Shown: piece after piece, positions 8,200-15,256 of the stretch
How positions within the stretch are numbered: the stretch's first letter is position 1
How the letters are laid out: each line of letters starts with the position of its first letter
Assembly (NCBI GenBank): GCA_017510065.1
Contig: JAFWOB010000177.1
Location: forward strand, 1 to 45,296
Origin: Parasporobacterium sp.
GTDB lineage: Bacteria; Bacillota; Clostridia; Lachnospirales; Lachnospiraceae
Direction of reading: 5' to 3'
Length of the DNA stretch: 45,296 nt
Position numbers and translations under genes: made by a program
The notes under the pieces: model-generated
The model's input: the letters and a program-made list of their open reading frames with translations, nothing else
Databases searched by the model: none
What the model was told of the DNA's origin: nothing

Positions 8200-9474
8200 T
8201 TATCTCTTGATATAGGCGTCACGTTCCGGTCCTACGGATACGTATGTGATATGACATCCGATGGCGTCTTCTACCATCTCTACATATTTTCTCGCATTTT
8301 CAGGAAGATCTTCCCATTTGCGAACATCAGAAATATCTACGCCCCATCCGGGCACATACTCGATTACCGGTTTCGCACTGTTCTGGGCAGCCGGGAAAAC
8401 AAAATCGTCTGTGATCTCGCCATTCAGCTCATAATGAGTACATACCGGGATCTGCTCCAGATAGCTCAAAACATCCAGCTTGGTCAGGGCAATATCTGTT
8501 GCGCCCTGGATCTGAACGCCATATCTGGTAGCCACAATATCAAGAGGACCAACGCGGCGAGGACGTCCTGTCTTAGCACCGTATTCATGTCCTTCTTCCC
8601 TAAGTTTTTCTGCTTCCGGACCGAACATTTCGCAGACAAAGGGGCCTTCTCCCACGCAGGTGGAATAAGCCTTTACAACGCCCACAACTTTGTCAAGTTT
8701 CGCAGAAGTCAATCCGGAGCCAACCGGCGCATAAGCTGCGATAGCATTGGAAGAAGTAGTATAGGGGTAAATACCGAAATCCAAATCCCTCAGTGCCCCC
8801 AGCTGTGCCTCAAACAGGATCTTTTTCCCGTCTGCGTGTGCCTGGCGAAGGTATTTACCGGTATCGCAGATATACGGTTTCAGCTTCGTTCCAAATTCCT
8901 CGATCCATGCCATCAGCTTCTCCATGGTATAAGGTTCTGCCCCGTAGACACCGGTCAAAGTCAGGTTCTTCCATTCCAGCAGCCCTTCCAGGCGTTCTTT
9001 CATAACATCGGGATAGAACAGTTCTCCAGCCAGGATTGTCTTCTTCTGGTATTTATCGGAATAAAACGGCGCAATGCCCTGTTTGGTAGATCCGTACTTT
9101 TTGTCCTTCAGTCTGGCTTCTTCCAGACCGTCAAGTTCTCTATGCCAGGGAAGCAAAAGGGATGCTCTGTCACTGATACGGAAATTATCCGGAGTCAGGG
9201 AAATGCCCTGGTCCATGACTGTAGACATCTCATCCCAAAGGTTTTCCAGATCCACTGCAACCCCGTTTCCAAGGATATTCATCACACCGGGACGAAAAAT
9301 ACCGGAAGGCAGCAAATGAAGGGCGAATTTGCCATATTCATTTTCAACGGTATGTCCCGCATTACCGCCGCCCTGATAACGGACTACAATATCGTAATCC
9401 TGAGTCAGGAGATCGACCATACGTCCTTTTCCTTCATCTCCCCAGTTGATTCCTACAATTGCGCAATTTGACAT
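8200..9474 (-). CDS. purA: Adenylosuccinate synthetase PurA
   Basis: PurA joins IMP and aspartate using GTP in the first step to AMP. The product (424 residues) begins with SNCAIVGINWGDEGKGRMVD, containing the P-loop-like WGDEGKG with catalytic Asp, then QGGGNAGHTV with catalytic His, and later the loops GSTKQGIAP and TGRPRRVGPLD. INWGDEGKGRM differs slightly from the usual QWGDEGKGK but active residues are kept. The start at 9474 has GGAG 9 bases upstream; the frame is open further up but lacks a ribosome site. A consensus promoter at 9578-9607 leaves a leader of about 97 bases that includes a TTTCGC/GCGAAA hairpin (9503-9519). Confidence 0.96.
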   Translation of the reverse strand: MSNCAIVGINWGDEGKGRMVDLLTQDYDIVVRYQGGGNAGHTVENEYGKFALHLLPSGIFRPGVMNILGNGVAVDLENLWDEMSTVMDQGISLTPDNFRISDRASLLLPWHRELDGLEEARLKDKKYGSTKQGIAPFYSDKYQKKTILAGELFYPDVMKERLEGLLEWKNLTLTGVYGAEPYTMEKLMAWIEEFGTKLKPYICDTGKYLRQAHADGKKILFEAQLGALRDLDFGIYPYTTSSNAIAAYAPVGSGLTSAKLDKVVGVVKAYSTCVGEGPFVCEMFGPEAEKLREEGHEYGAKTGRPRRVGPLDIVATRYGVQIQGATDIALTKLDVLSYLEQIPVCTHYELNGEITDDFVFPAAQNSAKPVIEYVPGWGVDISDVRKWEDLPENARKYVEMVEDAIGCHITYVSVGPERDAYIKR

Positions 9475-9577
9475 GATATTCATCTCCATTCTATGATCTG
9501 CGTTTCGCTTTCCGCGAAATCCGGCAGTCTTTGATTTCGATGTCGGATACGCTATACAATATATATCCAACTTAAAA

Positions 9578-9607
9578 ATTATAGTGTAATCTGTCCTGCC
9601 CTGTCAA
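9578..9607 (-). promoter_or_regulatory. Consensus promoter of purA-purB
   Basis: TTGACA (9602-9607) and TATAAT (9578-9583) on the minus strand match consensus perfectly with an 18-base spacer. Transcription should begin near 9571. The terminator of the upstream NlpC/P60 gene lies just before it. Confidence 0.88.
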
Positions 9608-9634
9608 CGTACTTTTCTCCTTCAGGCAGGGCAC

Positions 9635-9667
9635 GAAAAAGGGGCTGAACCTTTCGATTCAGCCCCT
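9635..9667 (-). terminator. Rho-independent terminator after NlpC/P60 gene
   Basis: AGGGGCTGAA (9667-9658 on the minus strand) pairs with TTCAGCCCCT (9649-9640) around an 8-base loop, then TTTTTCG follows. It begins 19 bases after the stop at 9686. Confidence 0.92.
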
Positions 9668-9685
9668 CATGGGTTCTTTCAGGAA

Positions 9686-10948
9686 TTATTCGTAGTACTC
9701 GTAGTAATCTTCGTAAGACTCAGACTCGTAATATGACTCTTCGTAATCGTAGGATTCTTCCTCGGATGTGTAGTACTCCTCCTCGGAATATTCATCCTCA
9801 TCCCAGTAGATGTCTTCGTCATCCAGGATCCTGACATATGCTGTCGGATCGGTGTAGAACATATCGGAAATCTTGACGCCTTCAATCTCATTGGAGTCAT
9901 GGATTACGTACTCATTGCCGTCTTCGTCTTCACCACCATAGATTCCTACATGACCGCCGTTACGATATACGATAACATCACCAGGCATCAACTCATCATA
10001 GGAAATCTGTGTGCCCCAGCTGCCGGTGTCAAACTGATAATCATCAGAAGCTGCGGAAGCATAGTATCCGAAGTTGTCATAGACCAGGCTTACGAATCCT
10101 GAGCAGTCTGTACCGGTTTCAAGAGATCTTCCGGCCCATACATAAGGAGTCACACCTACACGGCTTGCTGCAAAGTCAACGATCTGCTGACCAATGGAGC
10201 TGGCCGGATTAACAGTTGTTCTGGTTGATTCCGGAACTTCTGTTTCTTCATCTACAGGCTCCTCGTACTCAGGCTCTTCATAGACAGGCTCTTCATACTC
10301 GGGTTCTTCATAGACAGGCTCTTCATACTCGGGCTCTTCATAAACAGGTTCCACATATGCAGGCTCTTCGTATACGGGTTCTTCATACTCAGGCTCCCAG
10401 TAAACCGGCTCTTCGTATGCAGGCTCCTCATAAACCGGTTCCTCGTATGCAGGTTCTTCGTATACAGGCTCTTCATACTCAGGCTCCCAGTAAACCGGTT
10501 CCTCGTATGCAGGCTCTTCATAGGTCTCAGCGAATACAGGCTCTGTATTAAGAACAGCAAGAGCAACAGGCTCTTCCACAGTCTGTGTGTCTTCAATCAC
10601 AGCTGCTACCGGTTCCGGTACAACTGTTGTTTCCACAACACTGCTAACGACAACGAGTTCTTCCTCGACCTCTACGATCTCAGCAGGAGCTTCATATTCA
10701 ATGACTTCCGGAACATAAACAACTTCCTCAACAGGAGCTGCTTCCTCTTCCAGAGCCAGTCTGCCTGCAACAACTGCAATATCATTAGCATCTGCTACAG
10801 TATCGACCTTGATTCCTGCATCCTTCTTCTGATTAGCTAAAGAATACAATGAAAAAACTGAAATTCCCACTAATGCAACAACGACGACTGTACAAACAGC
10901 CAATCTCTTTGTTGACTTGTTCTGTTTTCTTTTCATATCTTTTCTCAT
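9686..10948 (-). CDS. Secreted NlpC/P60 hydrolase with YEEP repeats
   Basis: The product is a predicted wall peptidase. From the ATG at 10948: a basic N-terminus, one hydrophobic segment (about 17-35), an acidic Val/Glu/Pro region, nine decapeptide repeats of the form EEPVYEEPAY (about 143-233), then the NlpC/P60 domain (about 252-375) with Cys282 in TDCSGF, His333 in GGHVGIY and His350 in VIHDSN. This triad is that of gamma-D-glutamyl endopeptidases. A 45-residue tail rich in Tyr, Glu, Ser and Asp closes the protein. The frame is open to 11074; GGAG lies only 2 bases before 10948, and ATG 10936 is an alternative. The gene stands alone, with its own terminator and a divergent upstream region. 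Confidence 0.9.
   Translation of the reverse strand: MRKDMKRKQNKSTKRLAVCTVVVVALVGISVFSLYSLANQKKDAGIKVDTVADANDIAVVAGRLALEEEAAPVEEVVYVPEVIEYEAPAEIVEVEEELVVVSSVVETTVVPEPVAAVIEDTQTVEEPVALAVLNTEPVFAETYEEPAYEEPVYWEPEYEEPVYEEPAYEEPVYEEPAYEEPVYWEPEYEEPVYEEPAYVEPVYEEPEYEEPVYEEPEYEEPVYEEPEYEEPVDEETEVPESTRTTVNPASSIGQQIVDFAASRVGVTPYVWAGRSLETGTDCSGFVSLVYDNFGYYASAASDDYQFDTGSWGTQISYDELMPGDVIVYRNGGHVGIYGGEDEDGNEYVIHDSNEIEGVKISDMFYTDPTAYVRILDDEDIYWDEDEYSEEEYYTSEEESYDYEESYYESESYEDYYEYYE
10249..10522 (-). repeat. 30-base coding minisatellite, about nine units
   Basis: The stretch encodes nine decapeptides of type EEP-V-Y-(E/W)-E-P-(A/E)-Y in the NlpC/P60 protein. Units alternate between EEPVYWEPEY and EEPVYEEPAY forms, so a two-unit block has itself been copied. 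The reading frame is kept in every unit. Confidence 0.9.
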
Positions 10949-11046
10949 TTCTCCGATTTTTCGTTGCGACAGTTGCGATAAAAGCGCCATATGATTTGAC
11001 GCACACATAATATAACACATTTCGTAATAATTTGTACACCCATTTT

Positions 11047-11063
11047 GTAATAAATGATTAACA
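11047..11063 (-). promoter_or_regulatory. WalR-box-like site upstream of NlpC/P60 gene
   Basis: The minus strand reads TGTTAATCATTTATTAC, one mismatch from the WalR (YycF) consensus TGTWAH-N5-TGTWAH. It lies just upstream of the possible -35 (11033-11038) of a gene class typically controlled by WalR. A single site in AT-rich DNA can arise by chance. Confidence 0.35.
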
Positions 11064-11227
11064 AAATAAATCACAAAATTTCGTCACTATGATGTGCACT
11101 TTATCCAAGTTCAGGCCTGTTTGCAAGAATTTTACACGATTTGTGTGCTTTTGCAAAATGATTTTTCCACATTTATTTCTTCCCTGTAACATTTTTTTAC
11201 AAAATTGCTTGATGCTCTTAACACCGT

Positions 11228-11344
11228 TTATCCACATCTCCCGCTGCCCTTTCACTGTTTTTTTGTCATTTTCATTATATTTTCAGTGTTCGAAATTAAA
11301 AAAAACGTAACAATTGTGCAAAACACGGTGGATAATGTGGATAA
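11228..11344. other. Cluster of DnaA-box-like sites
   Basis: Two perfect 9-mers match the DnaA box TTATCCACA: 11228-11236 on plus and 11336-11344 on minus. One-mismatch forms lie at 11163-11171 (TTTTCCACA), 11316-11324 (TGTGCAAAA, minus) and 11327-11335 (GGTGGATAA, minus, directly abutting the perfect box). A weaker TTATCCAAG is at 11101-11109. A-rich DNA lies between them. No dnaA, dnaN or rpmH is near, so this is not evidently the replication origin. Confidence 0.55.
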
Positions 11345-11529
11345 ACAAACAGCCTGTTCCACAATCATTTTTTTGCATTTCGTCTTCAATCTGTTCTTTA
11401 TTCCTTTCCAGGAGGCGAATCATCGGCGGCTGGACACCTGAGCGCCATTATAGTACACTTTAACCGGCGGAAGGTCTTATACTTTAAGCCGGCCTCACAG
11501 AAAACCAATAGTAATACGGAGGAACTGTC

Positions 11530-12702
11530 ATGTATGATTATCTGATCGTCGGCGCCGGGATCTATGGCGCTGTTTTTGCCCGTGAAGCCACGGAACGCGG
11601 TTACACCTGCCTTATCATCGACAAGCGTCCCCACATCGGCGGCAACATTTATACAGAGAAGATCGAAGGCATCAATGTACATAAATACGGTGCTCATATT
11701 TTTCATACAAATGATCGAAAAGTCTGGGCGTATGTCAACCGTTTCGCGGAATTCAACCGCTATACCAACAGTCCTGTCGCGAACTACCACGGAGAGCTTT
11801 ACAATCTTCCGTTTAACATGAATACCTTCTCAAAAATGTGGGGCGTGATCACCCCGCAGGAAGCTATGGACAAGATCGAGGAGCAGAAAAAAGCAGCTCT
11901 CTCTTCACTTGCCGGAGTAACACCTGAGGACACCGAGGAAACTGCAGCGGAAAAAATCCGTGCCTTCGAGCCCTCCAACCTGGAAGAACAGGCGATCTCC
12001 CTGATCGGAACAGACATCTACGAAAAGCTCATCAAAGGCTATACCGGGAAGCAGTGGGGCCGCGCCTGCACCGAGCTTCCGGCTTTTATCATTAAAAGGC
12101 TCCCTGTCCGATTCACATTTGATAATAATTATTTCAATGCCCTGTTCCAGGGAATTCCCGTAGGCGGCTATACAAAAATGGTGGAACGCATCATCGGTGA
12201 GATCCCAGTAAAACTCGGTGTGGATTATCTGAAAGAACGGGAAACATACAGGAAAGCCGCAAAGAAGGTCGTCTTTACCGGTCCCATAGATCAGTATTTC
12301 GATTACAGGCTCGGGGCTTTAAAATATCGCTCCGTACGATTTGAGACAGAAGTGCTGGATATTCCGAACTACCAGGGAAATGCCGTGATCAACTACACGG
12401 ACGCAGAGACTCCTTACACCAGGATCATCGAACACAAGCATTTCGAATTCGGCAAGGATGAAGATGGAAATGATCTTCCGAAGACCGTGATCTCCCGTGA
12501 ATACTCTGCAGAATGGCAGGTCGGTGACGAGCCGTATTATCCGGTCAATGACGCAGAAAACGGTGCTCTTTTCCTCCTATATAAAGAATTGGCAGAGAAA
12601 GAACCTGACGTGATCTTCGGAGGACGTCTGGGAGAGTACAAGTATTATGACATGGACCAGGTGATTGCCAAGGCTCTGCAGGATGCCGACCGCTTCCTGT
12701 AA
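11530..12702 (+). CDS. glf: UDP-galactopyranose mutase Glf
   Basis: Glf is an FAD enzyme that interconverts UDP-galactopyranose and UDP-galactofuranose, the donor for galactofuranose in surface glycans. The N-terminus has the dinucleotide motif VGAGIYGAVFAREATERG, then DKRPHIGGNIYTE, VHKYGAHIFHT and YTNSPVANYHGELYNLPFN. KGYTGKQWGRACTELP and the C-terminal GGRLGEYKYYDMDQVI with its conserved Arg complete the family pattern; 390 residues is normal. GGAGG lies 7 bases before the ATG. It is the only plus-strand gene and ends at a terminator shared with the glycosyltransferase opposite. It probably supplies the polysaccharide locus next door. Confidence 0.97.
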   Translation: MYDYLIVGAGIYGAVFAREATERGYTCLIIDKRPHIGGNIYTEKIEGINVHKYGAHIFHTNDRKVWAYVNRFAEFNRYTNSPVANYHGELYNLPFNMNTFSKMWGVITPQEAMDKIEEQKKAALSSLAGVTPEDTEETAAEKIRAFEPSNLEEQAISLIGTDIYEKLIKGYTGKQWGRACTELPAFIIKRLPVRFTFDNNYFNALFQGIPVGGYTKMVERIIGEIPVKLGVDYLKERETYRKAAKKVVFTGPIDQYFDYRLGALKYRSVRFETEVLDIPNYQGNAVINYTDAETPYTRIIEHKHFEFGKDEDGNDLPKTVISREYSAEWQVGDEPYYPVNDAENGALFLLYKELAEKEPDVIFGGRLGEYKYYDMDQVIAKALQDADRFL

Positions 12703-12741
12703 TAAAACGACTTTGTTAAGTCCTATGGTGAAAGCCATATT

Positions 12742-12774
12742 AAAAGAGGTGCCGCATCAAGCAGCACCTCTTTT
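12742..12774. terminator. Bidirectional terminator, glf and opposing operon
   Basis: AAAAGAGGTGC (12742-12752) pairs with GCACCTCTTTT (12764-12774) around an 11-base loop. T-runs follow on the plus strand and the A-run provides one on the minus strand. It lies 40 bases after the glf stop and touches the stop of the opposing glycosyltransferase. Confidence 0.93.
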
Positions 12775-14169
12775 TTATCTGTCTGCCTTCAGTCTGGCAA
12801 ACATCTTTGTATTCTTTTTCTTCACCCTGGAGATCATCTTCCCTTCCAGATATGCCAGTCCTGCGGAACGCATCCGGATCGGAACGAGCATCGCCTTCAT
12901 ATAGGAAGATTTCGGTTTTGCGACTTTCAGTGCATCCTTTACCGAATCCTTGCTGATCATCTGTTTGATGTCCTGGAGTTTTTCCTTATTGGACAGCGGG
13001 CACTCGGGATTGGTCACATTTTCAATACAGCCGACAATCCGCTCCAGATATCTCCGGGCGATAAACTCATTTGCCTGGGAAGGTGGGAAATTCACCTGCG
13101 GCATGATAGCCGCAAGAGCATTCTCTGCTGCAGTTTCTTCGACCGATTTTTCTTCAGCGGAATCTCCTTCAGCGGAATTTCCTTCAAAAAGATCCCTTTC
13201 AGCTGGTTTCTCTTCAGTTTTCTTCTCTTCGATTTCCTCGGGTTTTACGATCTCCGGCAGGTCCTCCTTATGCTTTTCGATCTCGTCGAGCAGCCTCTCC
13301 TGCAGCTGTTTCTTCCATCCTTCATACAGATCCAGGAGCCACTGGTTCTCCTCTTCCCGTTTCTCGTAAAGACCGATATTGTATTTTTCGGATTCTGAAT
13401 CGCTGCGCTTGCGCAGGAAATGATAATAAGCTTTATCCGATACCGTCACGCGCTCAATATTCCGGATCACCTCCAGATTAAATGGGAAATCATCCCAATG
13501 AGTCTTCGGGAACCGGATCTGGTTCTCCTGGATATAACTGGTCAGATACAGTTTATTCCACGGAGTGTACAGGAGATTCCGGTCAAACAATTCATGAGCG
13601 TATTCCCTGAACTCTGCTTTGTCCGCGAACACTCTGGAAGGGACCGATTGTTTCTGAATATAATACTCTGTTTCCGAATAATAGGTTTCGATATAAAACC
13701 CCGTGATGACCATCTGGGCGCACTGCTCTTCCGGCACATCCGCGATCATATCAGCAGGATTCCGGGAATATCTTCCAATGGCTTCCATCCGGCGTCCCGC
13801 ATTGTTGATCGGAACTCCTGCCCATGCATCCAGATAATAGTTTTCTGCCAGGCACACCATTTCGTACAGCATATCTGATACTGCCCAGTCATCAGCATCC
13901 AGGAAATACAGATATTTCCCAGTGGCTTTTTCGATGGCAGCATTACGTGCCCCGGCAGCCCCCTGATTTTCCTGGTGGATCACGTGGATCCTGCTGTCAT
14001 CGGATGCCAGGATATCACAGATCTCCGACGTTCCGTCCGTAGACCCGTCGTCCACCAGAAACATCTCCCAGTTCGTCAGAGTCTGGGAGCAGATGCTGTC
14101 ATAAGCTTTCTCAATATAATCCTTCAGATTAAATACAGGTATAATGATACTGACGATCGGTCTGTCCAT
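12775..14169 (-). CDS. Family 2 glycosyltransferase with acidic insert
   Basis: The N-terminal GT-A domain (about 1-240) has VSIIIPVFNLKDYIEKAYDSI, FLVDDGSTDGTSEIC, ENQGAAGARNAAIEKATGKYLYFLDADDW, where the DAD around residue 95 binds the metal and nucleotide sugar. The C-terminal half is unusual: a Glu/Lys/Pro-rich stretch (about 295-360) with loose copies of EGNSAEGDSAEEKS, then a basic helical end. It has no membrane segment, so it acts in the cytoplasm, probably in building the polysaccharide. AAGGATAAGG precedes the ATG. It is the last gene of the unit starting at 18379 and ends at a terminator. Sugar specificity cannot be told. Confidence 0.88.
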   Translation of the reverse strand: MDRPIVSIIIPVFNLKDYIEKAYDSICSQTLTNWEMFLVDDGSTDGTSEICDILASDDSRIHVIHQENQGAAGARNAAIEKATGKYLYFLDADDWAVSDMLYEMVCLAENYYLDAWAGVPINNAGRRMEAIGRYSRNPADMIADVPEEQCAQMVITGFYIETYYSETEYYIQKQSVPSRVFADKAEFREYAHELFDRNLLYTPWNKLYLTSYIQENQIRFPKTHWDDFPFNLEVIRNIERVTVSDKAYYHFLRKRSDSESEKYNIGLYEKREEENQWLLDLYEGWKKQLQERLLDEIEKHKEDLPEIVKPEEIEEKKTEEKPAERDLFEGNSAEGDSAEEKSVEETAAENALAAIMPQVNFPPSQANEFIARRYLERIVGCIENVTNPECPLSNKEKLQDIKQMISKDSVKDALKVAKPKSSYMKAMLVPIRMRSAGLAYLEGKMISRVKKKNTKMFARLKADR

Positions 14170-14194
14170 TTCCTTATCCTTTCAAAAGAATGAT

Positions 14195-15244
14195 TCAACG
14201 ATCCCGGAACAGCGCCGGATACATGCGCCGGTTGATCCAGGGTATAAAATACATGGCTGCTGTTACCAGTGCAGTGGCTGCGAACAGCATGATCACTTCT
14301 GCTTTAAAATAACTTGTATGGATCAGCCTGCTCAGAAAGCCTACCGTCTTGCTGATCGGCCAGCTGTCCAGCACGATCAGATTGGCACACATGATTCCCA
14401 GGGATGCTTTGCCAAGCCAGCCAAGGCAGCGCCTGAACAGGCGGATCTTTTCCAGTCCCTGAGAAAGATACACGATCACAAATGTACCGCAGATGGAACC
14501 GATGATGTCGACAAATCCATCTGTGTAAGTATTGCTGACAAACCACAGTTTTCCATGGAAAAGAAAACAGTATACCCATACCAGCAGCATGACGGCCTTT
14601 AAGATCCAATGTACCGCGTCCCATCGGAACAGATCGTTTTCTTTTATAAGAAATCCTATATACAGGAATAATGCCGCACAGCACCCGGCCTGGATACTGA
14701 AAGGAAACCATCCGATCTTCTGGCTTGTAACGTACCCGATAAAGAAACAGACCATTGCCCACAAGGCCGGCGTTCTGGTCTTAAGAAATGCCAGGAGCAG
14801 GATTCTGGCAAAAAACAGTGCCAGAAGGAACCATATTGCTCCGATAAAGGTAACCGGAAGTCCCATTTGCTCAAAAAAGGCAGGCACCCTGGCACCGGAT
14901 CCGTAAAGACCAGACAGCGACCATTTGACCAGTTCGTATCTCAGATCGCCATTCCAGATCAATGCTTTGGCAACCTGGAACACGATCACTGCCACAACGC
15001 TGATCACGTATGGAACCAGAAGCATTTTTGCGGATTTCCTGATAAAATCCCGAGGATGTTCCAGATGTTTCCGGCTGAATGTAAAACCTGACAGAATGAA
15101 AAACAGCGGCATGTGAACAGAAAACACGAAATGGGTGATCCAATCGGGTTTTGCATTACAGTGTCCCAGAACAACCAGCAGGATACCGATCCCCTTCGCG
15201 ATGTCCAGATATTCGATCCTCTGCTTTTTTGCTTTCTCCATCAT
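14195..15244 (-). CDS. Acyltransferase-3 family membrane protein
   Basis: The 349-residue protein has about ten hydrophobic segments and starts YLDIAKGIGILLVVLGH followed by VFSVHMPLFFILSGFTF. This is the hallmark of the acyltransferase 3 family, whose members O-acetylate or otherwise acylate exopolysaccharides, with the early His required. The paired ATGs at 15244 and 15241 give the same product; the ribosome site is weak and the gap to the upstream gene is 12 bases, so coupling is likely. It is placed between a wall-binding secreted protein and a glycosyltransferase, which fits modification of the locus polymer. The acyl group is unknown. Confidence 0.87.
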   Translation of the reverse strand: MMEKAKKQRIEYLDIAKGIGILLVVLGHCNAKPDWITHFVFSVHMPLFFILSGFTFSRKHLEHPRDFIRKSAKMLLVPYVISVVAVIVFQVAKALIWNGDLRYELVKWSLSGLYGSGARVPAFFEQMGLPVTFIGAIWFLLALFFARILLLAFLKTRTPALWAMVCFFIGYVTSQKIGWFPFSIQAGCCAALFLYIGFLIKENDLFRWDAVHWILKAVMLLVWVYCFLFHGKLWFVSNTYTDGFVDIIGSICGTFVIVYLSQGLEKIRLFRRCLGWLGKASLGIMCANLIVLDSWPISKTVGFLSRLIHTSYFKAEVIMLFAATALVTAAMYFIPWINRRMYPALFRDR

Positions 15245-15256
15245 ACTTTATCGTGA

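Larger units (their letters stand above)
10949..11529. other. AT-rich divergent intergenic region, nlpC/glf
   Basis: About 580 bases without a convincing gene separate the divergent NlpC/P60 gene and glf. It contains a weak minus-strand promoter pair (TGTACA 11033-11038, TATATT 11009-11014), a WalR-box-like site (11047-11063), several DnaA-box-like sites (11101-11344) and long A/T runs. No convincing plus-strand promoter was found for glf, although TATACT occurs at 11478-11483. Confidence 0.6.

Noticed and set aside
8176-9471. Open frame of 431 codons on the plus strand
   Set aside because: Antisense to purA, whose catalytic motifs are intact; no recognisable domain and no ribosome site.
9475-9571. 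Purine riboswitch or attenuator in the purA leader
   Set aside because: The 97-base leader has a small TTTCGC/GCGAAA hairpin (9503-9519) and a GGATA/TATCC stem but no recognisable purine, PRPP or T-box core and no terminator.
11101-11344. Chromosomal replication origin
   Set aside because: DnaA-box-like sites are clustered, but dnaA, dnaN, recF, rpmH or rnpA are not nearby and no skew could be computed. Kept only as a DnaA-box cluster.
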